NCBI RefSeq assembly: GCF_037975235.1
Contig: NZ_CP150241.1
Location: 3,410,001-3,474,000 of the forward strand
Source: Paenibacillus sp. FSL R5-0341
Lineage (GTDB): Bacteria; Bacillota; Bacilli; Paenibacillales; Paenibacillaceae
DNA length: 64,000 nt
Direction of reading: 5' to 3'
How positions within the stretch are numbered: position 1 is the first letter of the stretch; each line of letters begins with the position of its first letter. A program made the position numbers and the translations under genes. The notes under the pieces were generated by a model. It searched no databases and had not been told where the DNA came from. It was given only the letters and a program-made list of their open reading frames with translations. This document shows, piece after piece, positions 1 through 8,763 of the stretch.

Positions 1-9
1 TTGTGAATC

Positions 10-2478
10 ATGAGCAAAAAAGTACTCATTGTTGGCGGTGTAGCTGGAGGTGCATCTGCAGCTGCACGTCTTCGCCGTCTGGATGAACATGCTGATATTA
101 TTATCTTTGAGAAGGGACCCTATATCTCATTTGCGAATTGTGGTTTACCTTATTATATAGGTGGCTCAATCGATGATCGAGAGCGTCTGCTGGTGCAGAC
201 GCCAAAAGGGATGGCAGATCGCTTTCGTATCGATGTGCGTACAAGAAGTGAGGTTGTAGCTATCGATTCGCAGAAGCGAGTGGTTAAGATACAGTCCCAA
301 GAGCGTGGTGCATATGAAGAAAGCTATGACGAGCTGATATTGTCACCAGGTGCAAAACCGATCATTCCTGATCTGCCGGGTAAGGACAATCCACTAATTT
401 ATACCGTACGAAGTATTCCGGATATTGATCGGATCAAAGACCAGATAAGTTCGTCTAACAACAATTCTTCAATCGTCATAGGTGGTGGATTTATTGGCGT
501 GGAAATGGCTGAGAATTTAAAGGAAGCTGGTCTGGATGTAACGCTGATTGAGGGGAACGCACAAGTACTCACACCATATGATCCCGAGTTAGGAGCCGCA
601 TTGGCACAGGAAATGGAGAATCATGGTGTGAACCTGCTGTTTTCCAAGCGTGTTCAGGGATTCCATTCCCTAGAGCAGGGCATAGGAGTTGAACTTGCAG
701 ATGGTCATACGCTGACTGCTGACATGGTTATTCTTGCGATAGGCGTAACGCCGGACACCTATTTTTTGAAAGATAGCGGCGTTTCGCTGGGTGCACGTGG
801 ACATATTATCGTAAATGAAGCTTTAGAAAGCAGTGTGCCACATATCTATGCTGTTGGGGATGCTATCGAAGTAACGGAAACCATTCATGGTACGAAGGCA
901 ACGATACCACTTGCCGGACCTGCCAACAAACAAGGTCGTATTGTTGCCGACCGTATCGCAGGGCTTCCTTCTACCTATAAAGGAACACAAGGTACATCCA
1001 TTATCAAAGTCTTTGGAATGACCGCAGCTACGACAGGCAGTAATGAAAAAACACTACAGCGTCTCGGCGTGGACTATCAAACCGTTATCGTACACCCTGC
1101 TTCTCATGCATCGTATTATCCGGGTTCAAGCGCAATTACTCTTAAACTGCTGTTTACTCCGCAAGGCAAAATTTTAGGCGCACAAGCAGTCGGTTATGAT
1201 GGAGTGGATAAACGAATTGATGACATTGCTGTAGCCATTCATTTTGGAGGACATGTCCGGGATTTGACAGAGCTTGAACTGAGTTACGCGCCACCTTATT
1301 CCTCTGCCAAAGATCCCGTGAATATGGCTGGATATGCAGCAGAGAATATGATCACTGGACGTGTTCAGACGTTCACCTATAATCAACTGGCTGATCGTCA
1401 GCCGGGGCAGTCGATACTTCTGGATGTTCGCAGTGAAATCGAGCATCAAAATGGTCATATTCCGGATTCACTCTCTATTCCAGTCGATGAGCTTCGTCAA
1501 CGTTTAGATGAATTAGATCCATCCAAAGAAATCTGGCTATACTGTCAAGTCGGCTTACGTGGTTACACTGCTTCGCAAATTTTGCGCCAGCATGGTTTCA
1601 GTGTAAAAAACTTGAGTGGTGGTTATAAAACATACCGTCAAGCCCAGTTTAAGCCTGCTCCATTTACTGCTGTAAAACAAGAGCAGCATGATCCTGCGGG
1701 GGACGTTAAGGAAAAAAAGTTTATTCCCACTGACTCAACACAGCCGCAACGTATTGATCATAACTTGAACGTATGCGGATTAAGTTGTCCTGGTCCGCTA
1801 ATACAAGTGAAGCAGAAAATGGATCAACTCTCGAACGGGGAAACCCTTCGCGTGAAAGCTTCCGATCCAGGCTTCTATGAAGATGTCAAAGCATGGGCTA
1901 CAATGTCGGGTTCCACAATCTTGCAGTTGGAAAGAATGAAAGGCGGTACCATTGAGTCCGTCATTGTTAAAAATACAGCACAACCCGTATCGGATTCCCC
2001 CATCAGCGATCCTGCCAGCACGATGGTTGTCTTCAGTGGCGATCTGGATAAGGCGATCGCCTCACTCATTATTGCAAATGGGGCAGCAGCCAGCGGACGG
2101 AAAGTAACCCTGTTTTTCACTTTTTGGGGATTGAGTATTATTCGTAAGCAGCAGCCGCAGAAGTTATCCAAAACCATGATCGGCCGTATGTTTTATATGA
2201 TGTTACCTCGTGGAAGCCAGAAGCTTGGTATGTCCAAAATGAATATGCTCGGAGCAGGCCCGAAGATGATTCGTGGTTTGATGAAAAAACATCATGTACC
2301 TTCGTTGGAAGAATTGATTGAGAGCGCAATTGCTCAAGGAGTAGAGATCGTTGCCTGCCAAATGTCTATGGATTTAATGGGAATTCAGCGCGAAGAATTA
2401 ATAGACCAAGTTAAAATTGGTGGAGTAGGTTACTATCTTGGACAAGCATCACAAGCCAATCATAATCTATTTATTTAA
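10..2478 (+). CDS. CoA-disulfide reductase fused to rhodanese, TusA and DsrE domains
   Basis: An 822-residue multidomain sulfur-handling enzyme, probably cytoplasmic. Residues 1-450 are a pyridine nucleotide-disulfide oxidoreductase of the CoA-disulfide reductase type: an N-terminal FAD site (VGGVAGGASAA), the single redox cysteine in FANCGLPYY (Cys44) and a second dinucleotide site (IGGGFIGVEMAE). Residues about 465-545 are a rhodanese domain with active loop CQVGLRG (Cys512). Residues about 585-655 are TusA/SirA-like with CGLSCPGP (Cys593 in the CPxP motif). The rest is DsrE/DsrF-like. Family knowledge points to NAD(P)H-dependent reduction of CoA disulfides or persulfides and relay of sulfane sulfur between domains; the physiological substrate is not shown. 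The ATG is nine bases from the window edge, so its ribosome binding site and promoter cannot be judged. A terminator follows. Confidence 0.9.
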   Translation: MSKKVLIVGGVAGGASAAARLRRLDEHADIIIFEKGPYISFANCGLPYYIGGSIDDRERLLVQTPKGMADRFRIDVRTRSEVVAIDSQKRVVKIQSQERGAYEESYDELILSPGAKPIIPDLPGKDNPLIYTVRSIPDIDRIKDQISSSNNNSSIVIGGGFIGVEMAENLKEAGLDVTLIEGNAQVLTPYDPELGAALAQEMENHGVNLLFSKRVQGFHSLEQGIGVELADGHTLTADMVILAIGVTPDTYFLKDSGVSLGARGHIIVNEALESSVPHIYAVGDAIEVTETIHGTKATIPLAGPANKQGRIVADRIAGLPSTYKGTQGTSIIKVFGMTAATTGSNEKTLQRLGVDYQTVIVHPASHASYYPGSSAITLKLLFTPQGKILGAQAVGYDGVDKRIDDIAVAIHFGGHVRDLTELELSYAPPYSSAKDPVNMAGYAAENMITGRVQTFTYNQLADRQPGQSILLDVRSEIEHQNGHIPDSLSIPVDELRQRLDELDPSKEIWLYCQVGLRGYTASQILRQHGFSVKNLSGGYKTYRQAQFKPAPFTAVKQEQHDPAGDVKEKKFIPTDSTQPQRIDHNLNVCGLSCPGPLIQVKQKMDQLSNGETLRVKASDPGFYEDVKAWATMSGSTILQLERMKGGTIESVIVKNTAQPVSDSPISDPASTMVVFSGDLDKAIASLIIANGAAASGRKVTLFFTFWGLSIIRKQQPQKLSKTMIGRMFYMMLPRGSQKLGMSKMNMLGAGPKMIRGLMKKHHVPSLEELIESAIAQGVEIVACQMSMDLMGIQREELIDQVKIGGVGYYLGQASQANHNLFI

Positions 2479-2524
2479 AAAAATTAGTAATACTGAGTAG
2501 AATAACTGAATGAGTACCGAGAGG

Positions 2525-2549
2525 ATGCCACGATGAGTGGCATTTTTTT
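2525..2549 (+). terminator. Rho-independent terminator after the CoA-disulfide reductase fusion
   Basis: ATGCCAC pairs with GTGGCAT around a five-base loop and is followed by six T residues. It lies 46 bases past the stop codon. Confidence 0.8.
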
Positions 2550-2670
2550 GTTCAGAAAAAATGAACGTTTCATTCAGAAACGGTTCTTTGACTTACCCAT
2601 AACAGCAACATAGAGTGATGACAAGGACGGTATTTGATTTTAGCTAGGTAAATGAGAAGCATATATACCC

Positions 2671-2702
2671 TTGACTTTCCCCTGTACGGGAAACTATATA
2701 CT
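2671..2702 (+). promoter_or_regulatory. MerR-type promoter with dyad operator
   Basis: A TTGACT -35 box at 2671 and a TATACT -10 box at 2697 are separated by an over-long spacer of 20 bases. The spacer holds the inverted repeat TTCCC-ctgtac-GGGAA. Over-long spacers with a central dyad are the hallmark of promoters activated by MerR-family proteins through DNA distortion, and a MerR gene starts 32 bases downstream, so autoregulation is likely. Confidence 0.75.
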
Positions 2703-2733
2703 CGCATTATGTTAATTGATTGGAGATGATATA

Positions 2734-3552
2734 TTGTTCAAAATCAGTGCGTTTTCCAGGCTAAGCAGGGTCTCATTAAAAACACTGCGTTATTATGACC
2801 AGATTGGCATACTTAAGCCTAGAAAGGTAGATCACGATACGGGTTACCGTTACTATTCCGCAGATCAGCTTCTCGAGCTCAACCGAATCTTCATTTATAA
2901 AGAATTGGGGTTTACGTTGCCACAAATCACACAGCTGTTACAGGAACATATTACATTGGAGAATATTCAAGGCATGTTTAAGCTAAAAAGAAGCGAAATT
3001 CAGCAGATTATCGATACGGAACAAGCTAAACTCGTCCGGATTGAGGAACGCATGCAGCTTATAGAGGAAGAGGGGCACGTCGAAACTGGGCAAGAAATTC
3101 GAATCAAAGAGGAAGGTGCTCGGCAGTTTCTTTTTCAGACAGGGTGCGGGAGGGAAGAGGAGATCCCAAGTTTATTTCATCAGTTTGATCAGTCATTAAC
3201 AAAAGAAATGCGTCAACTGATCCACGGACCACAGGTTGTTTTGTGGAAAGAAATCGCAGGACAAGAGGAAGAGTTCGAGTTGGAAATAGGTTACTTCTTA
3301 ACCTGTGAGCTGCGATCACCTCCCGACCCATTTCAACTGCGGACTCTTTCTGCTGAACCCATGATGGCCACCATAGCTTATCGTTCCAATGTCACCTTTG
3401 CCTGTAAAGCCTGTGTTCATCTAGCTACATGGATTGAGAAGAATAATTATCAGATCAAGGAGAACGAAGCTGGTAGGGAACTTTATTTACCCTTATCCCA
3501 AGAACAAGCTGCACAATTCATAGAAATACAAATCCCAATACGAAATAAATAA
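2734..3552 (+). CDS. MerR family multidrug-type transcriptional activator with GyrI-like ligand domain
   Basis: A 272-residue regulator resembling BmrR. The N-terminal winged helix-turn-helix of about 70 residues (SRVSLKTLRYYDQIGILKP) is followed by a coiled-coil dimerisation helix to about residue 120. The C-terminal 150 residues look like a GyrI/AraC-E-bind effector pocket, which in this family binds cationic hydrophobic drugs. I prefer the TTG start at 2734 because GGAG at 2722-2725 sits eight bases upstream and the protein then begins MFKISAFSRLS, as in homologs; an in-frame TTG at 2716 lacks a ribosome binding site. The MFS exporter begins 25 bases after the stop, so the two form a drug-sensing and efflux unit driven by the MerR-type promoter. 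Confidence 0.88.
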   Translation: MFKISAFSRLSRVSLKTLRYYDQIGILKPRKVDHDTGYRYYSADQLLELNRIFIYKELGFTLPQITQLLQEHITLENIQGMFKLKRSEIQQIIDTEQAKLVRIEERMQLIEEEGHVETGQEIRIKEEGARQFLFQTGCGREEEIPSLFHQFDQSLTKEMRQLIHGPQVVLWKEIAGQEEEFELEIGYFLTCELRSPPDPFQLRTLSAEPMMATIAYRSNVTFACKACVHLATWIEKNNYQIKENEAGRELYLPLSQEQAAQFIEIQIPIRNK

Positions 3553-3576
3553 CTGAAAAAGACGGAGTGGAGTAAA

Positions 3577-4749
3577 GTGAAAAATAAATGGATCATATAT
3601 ATCTTGGCATTGGCTGTTTTTCTGATTGGAACCATTGAATACATTATTACAGGAGTCATTGAAATGATCGCCACAGACTTGAGCGTATCTACTTCTGAAG
3701 TGGGTTTGCTGGTAACTGTGTTTGCTCTAGCAGCGGCCATTATCGCCCCGATTCTCATTGCAATTACAATAAATATGGATCGCAAGAAGTTATTGTTGTC
3801 CACCCTCAGTGTGTTTATAGCCAGCAACGGACTTATGCTTTTAAACCTTTCTTATGAAACTTTACTATGGGTGCGAATTATTCAAGGGGCGAGCGGAGGG
3901 ATCGCTACGGTTATAGCTATGGCCGTATCGACAAGACTGGTTGAAAAAGAGAAAAGGGGCAATGCCATCGGCATCATTTTGATGGGGCTAAGCAGTTCGC
4001 TAGTGCTCGGTGTCCCATTGGGCACATTTTTTAGTGAAATGTTTGGATGGAGAGTTCTATTTATATTCATTGGATTGTTAAGTGTTCTTCCATTACTTAT
4101 TATCTACAATAAGGTTCCGGCAATCAAAGAGGAAGAAAAGATCACCCTCAGAATGCAGCTCTCCATTTTGAAAAATCCACTCATTCTGACTGCCTTGCTT
4201 ATTACATTATTGTATATCGGCGGCTATTCGACACTGTTCACGTATATTACGCCTTTCTTGCAAGCTACATCCACTCTTACCATGACAGAGATAAGCGGTG
4301 TTCTGTTTCTCGCGGGAATTTGCAGCTTTGTCGGATCAAAAGTGGGCGGACAATTGGCAGATGCAAAGGGATCAAAGTTTACAATTTGTCTAGGCCTTCT
4401 GTTACAAGGTGTAACTCTTCTTTTGTTTGCTCTAGCTGGAGTTAATCTTATGATGTTAATCTTGGTTTTAATGATTTTTATGTTAGCAACGTGGAGCATA
4501 TCTCCGGCCCAGCAATTATATCTGGTTACACTGGCACCTCGTAATCCCGACATTGCCCTTAGCGTAAATACGTCATTTATCCAATTTGGTTTTGCATTGG
4601 GATCTGGATTAGGTGGGATTGTGATCAGTCGTACATCTGTTCTGTATTTAAATTGGTTGGGGTTTGGAGCTGTAGGAATTGCTTTACTTCTTGCCATCTT
4701 ACTATTTAAGAAATCGAGAAGCAGGACTGGAACGCCAGATCCAGTGTAA
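3577..4749 (+). CDS. MFS transporter, drug efflux (DHA1) type
   Basis: A 390-residue membrane protein with about twelve hydrophobic helices. The loop after helix 2 carries NMDRKKLLL, a weak form of the MFS signature, and GVPLGTFFSEMFGWRVLF fits motif C of drug/proton antiporters. Length and layout match AraJ/YdhP-like DHA1 exporters of the cytoplasmic membrane. The start is GTG at 3577, preceded by GGAGTGGAG. Close coupling to the upstream MerR gene suggests induction by the compound it exports. The substrate cannot be told from sequence; a sugar or amino-acid exporter role is an alternative. Confidence 0.86.
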   Translation: MKNKWIIYILALAVFLIGTIEYIITGVIEMIATDLSVSTSEVGLLVTVFALAAAIIAPILIAITINMDRKKLLLSTLSVFIASNGLMLLNLSYETLLWVRIIQGASGGIATVIAMAVSTRLVEKEKRGNAIGIILMGLSSSLVLGVPLGTFFSEMFGWRVLFIFIGLLSVLPLLIIYNKVPAIKEEEKITLRMQLSILKNPLILTALLITLLYIGGYSTLFTYITPFLQATSTLTMTEISGVLFLAGICSFVGSKVGGQLADAKGSKFTICLGLLLQGVTLLLFALAGVNLMMLILVLMIFMLATWSISPAQQLYLVTLAPRNPDIALSVNTSFIQFGFALGSGLGGIVISRTSVLYLNWLGFGAVGIALLLAILLFKKSRSRTGTPDPV

Positions 4750-4881
4750 TTTTAATGATGGGTAATTCTTTCTTTTCAGTGTGTAACACACTTAATCATT
4801 TGGGATTTATATATAAAATATGGATTATATATTCTTTAATGTATGATTTTAATATCGATTAACAATCGGCAAGATTCTTTT

Positions 4882-4899
4882 CTGGACTGATCAGTTCAG
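4882..4899. promoter_or_regulatory. Candidate TetR autoregulatory operator
   Basis: CTGGACTGATCAGTTCAG is an 18-base dyad with 16 symmetrical positions, 34 bases before the likely start of the TetR gene. It shares the GGA-TGAT half-site look with two stronger dyads downstream of that gene. The assignment is inference from position and symmetry. Confidence 0.45.
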
Positions 4900-4933
4900 A
4901 TATGTTATATTTCTGAAACGGGAGGTGTTACTT

Positions 4934-5509
4934 ATCGCCAGGACTAAAGAATTTGACAAAAATCAAGCATTACACGAAGCAATGCTGTTGTTTTGGAAAA
5001 AAGGATACGAGGCTGCTAGCATACCGGATTTACTGGAAGTGATGGGCATTAGCCGATCCAGCCTTTATGATACGTTTTCCGACAAGCAAACCTTGTACAG
5101 AGATGCCCTGGAGCATTATAAAAAAGGGAGTTCCAATAAGCAGACCATTCTTGAACAAGCATCCAACGTAAGAGAAGGAATTCTTCAATTTTTTGAGTAT
5201 CATATTGCTTCAGCATACGATACCAGCCTACCGGGCGGATGTTTTGTAACGAATACAGCTACAACATTGGAGTCACCCGATGAACAGATAAATGTCTTGA
5301 TACAGACTAGTTTTTCGGAGTTGGAACAAGCATTTTGTGAGCTTTTGGAGAAGGGCCAACAATCGGGAGAGATAGATAAAAAAACAGATATCAAAACAGT
5401 GTCTTATTTATTGCTGAATTTGCATCAAAGCATAAATATTATGGCCAAAACAGGTCAAAATCCAGAACGTGCCAAAGAGATGATTAGCTTTGTAATTGCA
5501 GGGATATAA
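4934..5509 (+). CDS. TetR/AcrR family transcriptional repressor, apparent ATC start
   Basis: A 191-residue repressor. Residues 1-60 hold the TetR helix-turn-helix (ISRSSLYDTFSDKQTLYRDAL); the rest is the all-helical ligand and dimer domain. Homologs as I recall them begin MARTKEFD, which here maps to the codon ATC at 4934, eight bases after a perfect GGAGG at 4921-4925. The only conventional in-frame start nearby is GTG at 4925, which overlaps the GGAGG itself and so has no usable ribosome binding site. Either a rare AUC initiation codon is used, or the ATG has mutated, or there is a base error. Paired dyads before the next gene suggest it represses the dehydrogenase-monooxygenase-esterase cluster. 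Confidence 0.83.
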   Translation: MARTKEFDKNQALHEAMLLFWKKGYEAASIPDLLEVMGISRSSLYDTFSDKQTLYRDALEHYKKGSSNKQTILEQASNVREGILQFFEYHIASAYDTSLPGGCFVTNTATTLESPDEQINVLIQTSFSELEQAFCELLEKGQQSGEIDKKTDIKTVSYLLLNLHQSINIMAKTGQNPERAKEMISFVIAGI

Positions 5510-5526
5510 TTTTTTTTAGTAATATT

Positions 5527-5540
5527 GGAATGATTGTTCC
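5527..5540. promoter_or_regulatory. Candidate TetR operator 1
   Basis: GGAATGATTGTTCC is a 14-base dyad followed by CGTTAT would-be flank GTTAT. Almost the same dyad recurs 87 bases later, also followed by GTTAT. Both lie between the TetR gene and the downstream metabolic cluster. Confidence 0.55.
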
Positions 5541-5613
5541 GTTATTATATTCTTCATATTTTGAAGTTGCCATTTGAAGAGTATCTGTAAGACCAAATTT
5601 TTTTGATCATTCT

Positions 5614-5627
5614 GGAACATTCATTCC
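5614..5627. promoter_or_regulatory. Candidate TetR operator 2
   Basis: GGAACATTCATTCC has 13 of 14 bases identical to the reverse complement of the dyad at 5527. It sits 42 bases before the ribosome-bound start of the dehydrogenase gene, where a bound repressor would block transcription. Inference from repetition and position. Confidence 0.55.
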
Positions 5628-5668
5628 GTTATGGAAACAATCCATTTAACAATAAGGAGATGCAACCA

Positions 5669-6538
5669 ATGAAGGTATCGTTTATTGGACTTGGAAATAT
5701 GGGCCTTCCAATGGCACAAAACCTGTTGAAAGCGGGTTATGACGTAGTCATCTTTAATCGGACCCCTGAAAAAGCTGAACCATTAATAAAACAGGGAGCA
5801 CGGTATGTCCAAACACCACTAGAGGCAGCGAAAGAAAGCAATCTTGTAATTACCATGTTATCTGATGATGATGCTTTGAGAGAGATTGTTGAGGGACCAA
5901 CTGGCGTTCTGAACGGATTATCTGAAAATGGAATTCACGTATCTGCCAGTACGATCAGCGTAGATCTGGCTCGGAAATTATCCGCTTTGCATGCGGAGAG
6001 ACACCAGCACTTTGTGTCTGCCACCGTAATGGGGCGCCCGGATGCCGCTAAAGCAGCTACATTGCGCATTATTTTAGCTGGTCCGGAACATGCAAGACAA
6101 CGGGTACTTCCCATGTTAACAGCGTTAAGTCAAGAGATATTTGAGATTGGGGATCATGGCGAAGAAGGTAACATTGTCAAAATAGGCGTTAACTTTCTAA
6201 TTGCTTCAATGCTGGAAGCTTTGTCGGAAGCGCAGCTCATGGTTGAAAAGCACGGCATTAAGCCGTCCCGATATATGGATGTTGTGAATGCTCTTTTTCA
6301 ATCGCCGGTATATCAGAACTATGGCGCGATCATGACTGAACAGCGCTTTGAACCAGCCGGTTTTAAAATGAAGCTCGGGTTAAAGGATGTTTCATTAGCT
6401 ATCGAGGCAGCCAAGTCAGTTCAAGCTCCACTTCCTTTAGGTCAGCTTATTCATCAACACCTCTCGGAAGGAATTGCCCATGGTTATGGTGAGTTGGATT
6501 GGACGGCTTTAATCCGTTGTCTTGGACATTCCTCTTAA
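5669..6538 (+). CDS. NAD(P)-binding 3-hydroxyisobutyrate / 6-phosphogluconate dehydrogenase family oxidoreductase
   Basis: A 289-residue cytoplasmic dehydrogenase of the beta-hydroxyacid dehydrogenase family. The N-terminus is a Rossmann fold with GLGNMGLPMAQNLLKAG and the NADP-favouring turn FNRTPEKAE; residues about 165-285 form the all-helical C-terminal domain, with a conserved-type lysine in GNIVKIGVNFLIA. The start at ATG 5669 is chosen because AAGGAGA lies eight bases upstream; the frame is open further upstream without a ribosome binding site. It is the first gene of a cluster with the monooxygenase (28 bases on) and esterase, preceded by two dyad operators. The substrate, a short hydroxyacid or imine, is not determined. 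Confidence 0.87.
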   Translation: MKVSFIGLGNMGLPMAQNLLKAGYDVVIFNRTPEKAEPLIKQGARYVQTPLEAAKESNLVITMLSDDDALREIVEGPTGVLNGLSENGIHVSASTISVDLARKLSALHAERHQHFVSATVMGRPDAAKAATLRIILAGPEHARQRVLPMLTALSQEIFEIGDHGEEGNIVKIGVNFLIASMLEALSEAQLMVEKHGIKPSRYMDVVNALFQSPVYQNYGAIMTEQRFEPAGFKMKLGLKDVSLAIEAAKSVQAPLPLGQLIHQHLSEGIAHGYGELDWTALIRCLGHSS

Positions 6539-6566
6539 GGAAAGAAAATATAAGGAGAGATTAATT

Positions 6567-7619
6567 ATGGAAATAGGTGTTACTTCATTCGTAGAAACAA
6601 AGCCTGATACGAAGACCGGAGTTGTGATGAGCCACGCTCAGCGATTGCGAGAAGTCGTGGAAGAAATCGTCCTTGCAGATCAGGTAGGACTTGATGTGTT
6701 TGGCATAGGTGAGCATCATCGTGATGATTATGCGGCATCTTCACCAGCCATGGTGTTGTCCGCTGCGGCGCCCCTCACAAAACGGATTCGATTGACAAGT
6801 GCTGTGACGGTCCTATCTTCAGCAGATCCTGTCCGTGTGTTTCAGGATTTTGCAACGCTTGACGGTCTCTCCAATGGACGTGCCGAGATTATAGCGGGTC
6901 GGGGTTCTTTCATTGAGTCCTTTCCACTGTTCGGTTATAACCTGAATGACTACGAGGATTTATTTAATGAAAACATTGAACTGCTTCTTAAATTACGGGA
7001 ATCCGAGAAAGTAACTTGGAATGGAGGCCATCGTCCAGCGATACATAATCTGGGGGTATACCCGCGTCCTGTTCAGAATTCTATTCCTGTATGGATCGGT
7101 AGCGGAGGTACTCAGGAGTCAGCCATACGTGCGGGAATTCTAGGTCTGCCACTAGTTCTGGCAATTATCGGTGGAAATCCAACGAAATTTGCGCCACTTG
7201 TAGAACTGTATAAAAAGGCGGCAACTCATGCTGGTCATGATGTATCACAGCTTCGGGTAGGTTCACATTCAATCGGATTTGTTGCAGAAGATACGGAAAA
7301 AGCCGCAGACCTCTTTTTCCCGTCCACTCAGTACGGCATGAATAAACTCGGCAAAGAGCGGGGGTGGGCATATTACGACCGTTCCAGCTATGACGCTGCC
7401 CGCAGTTCTGATGGTGCGTTGTATGTAGGGGACCCAGAAACAGTTGCTCAAAAAATTATTCATCTGCGCAAGCATGTAGGAATTACACGTTTCATGATGT
7501 ATGTTCCCTTAAGCACGATGCCACATGAGTTGGTAATGCGGGCTATAGAACTGCTCGGTAAAGAGGTTGCACCGCGAGTCCGAGAGGAAATTTCCAAGTG
7601 GGAAGCTGAAATGAGATAA
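6567..7619 (+). CDS. LLM-class flavin-dependent oxidoreductase (luciferase-like monooxygenase)
   Basis: A 350-residue TIM-barrel enzyme of the bacterial luciferase family. Recognisable features are the early GIGEHHRDDYAASSPAMVLSA segment, the RIRLTSAVTVLSSADPVRVFQDFATLDGLS block and GRAEIIAGRG, all typical of LLM proteins that use FMNH2 with oxygen or F420-like chemistry. Start ATG 6567 follows AAGGAGA by eight bases; a longer reading overlaps the upstream gene and is unlikely. The gene is 28 bases after the dehydrogenase and 57 before the esterase, suggesting joint oxidative breakdown or detoxification of a small molecule sensed by the TetR regulator. The substrate is unknown. Confidence 0.87.
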   Translation: MEIGVTSFVETKPDTKTGVVMSHAQRLREVVEEIVLADQVGLDVFGIGEHHRDDYAASSPAMVLSAAAPLTKRIRLTSAVTVLSSADPVRVFQDFATLDGLSNGRAEIIAGRGSFIESFPLFGYNLNDYEDLFNENIELLLKLRESEKVTWNGGHRPAIHNLGVYPRPVQNSIPVWIGSGGTQESAIRAGILGLPLVLAIIGGNPTKFAPLVELYKKAATHAGHDVSQLRVGSHSIGFVAEDTEKAADLFFPSTQYGMNKLGKERGWAYYDRSSYDAARSSDGALYVGDPETVAQKIIHLRKHVGITRFMMYVPLSTMPHELVMRAIELLGKEVAPRVREEISKWEAEMR

Positions 7620-7676
7620 GAATTAACTGAAAAGACGTAGACAATCGAATTCATTATTATATTTGGAGGAATTATC

Positions 7677-8630
7677 ATGAGCATTGAGACACGTATACTA
7701 CCAGAATTAAGAGAGGTATATTCACAATTTCCAGGGTTTGCATTGGAGAAAAATTTAGAGTGGAGCAGAAACTTAGTATCGGCTGCATCGGTGAAAAAAT
7801 CAGAGCATGTAAACACAACCAGTCGGAAAATTCCGAGGGACGGAAGTGAGATGCTGGTCAAAATATACGAACCTGCCGATCGAACGAATGATTTACTACC
7901 AGCCATGTTATGGATTCACGGAGGCGGGTACGTGTTAGGACATCCCGATATGGATGACAAATTGTGCGAGCGTTTTGTTCAGACAGCAGAATGTATTGTC
8001 GTATCAGTGGATTATAGGCTCGCTCCTGAGCATCCATATCCTGCGGCGATTGAAGATTGTTATGCTGGATTGGTATGGATGACGGAGGAGGCAGCACTAC
8101 TTGGCATTGATGTGAATCGGGTTGCAATTGCCGGTGCTAGCGGTGGTGGAGGGCTGACAGCAGCACTCGCGCTGATGGCACGTGATAAAGGAGGTCCGTC
8201 TATTATCTTCCAAATGCCATTGTACCCGATGTTAGATAATCGTAACATCACGCCATCTAGTCATGAGATTACAGAAGTGGGTTCAATCTGGAACCGAACG
8301 GACAACTTGGCTGCTTGGAATATGTACCTTGGTGAGAAGAAAGATGTCAGTGGAGGATCTACTTATGCAGTACCATCGAGTGCGGAGAACTTGGCAGGAT
8401 TGCCGCCGGTCTATACTTGTGTAGGTCAGCTCGATCTATTCCGGGACGAGACGATGGAGTATGTGGCAAGACTAGCAAAAGCAGGTGTGGATGTTGAATT
8501 TCACCTCTATCCAGGTTGCTTCCACCTTTTCGAAATTCTTGCTCCAGAAACAGAAGTGAGTCAGCGTGCTGTTCAGGGTTATATGGATGCAATGGCTCGT
8601 GCACTTCATCCCAATAGGGTCGTTGATTGA
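7677..8630 (+). CDS. Alpha/beta hydrolase, hormone-sensitive-lipase-like esterase
   Basis: A 317-residue cytoplasmic esterase. The HSL family oxyanion motif HGGG is at residues 81-84, the nucleophile lies in GASGG (Ser155), and Asp253 (QLDLFRDE) and His283 (CFHLFE) complete a plausible catalytic triad. Start ATG 7677 follows GGAGGA by six bases. It is the third gene of the TetR-linked cluster and may release an acid or alcohol that the dehydrogenase and monooxygenase process. It would act on short acyl esters by family precedent. After the stop, a 37-codon frame (8623-8733) is open but unrecognised and is not called. Confidence 0.88.
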   Translation: MSIETRILPELREVYSQFPGFALEKNLEWSRNLVSAASVKKSEHVNTTSRKIPRDGSEMLVKIYEPADRTNDLLPAMLWIHGGGYVLGHPDMDDKLCERFVQTAECIVVSVDYRLAPEHPYPAAIEDCYAGLVWMTEEAALLGIDVNRVAIAGASGGGGLTAALALMARDKGGPSIIFQMPLYPMLDNRNITPSSHEITEVGSIWNRTDNLAAWNMYLGEKKDVSGGSTYAVPSSAENLAGLPPVYTCVGQLDLFRDETMEYVARLAKAGVDVEFHLYPGCFHLFEILAPETEVSQRAVQGYMDAMARALHPNRVVD

Positions 8631-8763
8631 TAATGATCTTCGTCGATTTGGCATTGAGAAGAAGTACTTATCAGAATCAGATCAAGATGTATTATCTCAA
8701 CAGTTGAATCTGTATTTCAATTGGAAACAATGACACACTGCTTAAATCGCTTACGTCAATTTA

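Noticed and set aside
4925..4933. GTG at 4925 as start of the TetR gene
   Set aside because: It overlaps the GGAGG ribosome binding site and has no other one upstream; homologous sequence begins at 4934.
8623..8733. 37-codon open frame after the esterase gene
   Set aside because: No ribosome binding site and no recognisable family; may be a decayed fragment but cannot be supported as a gene.
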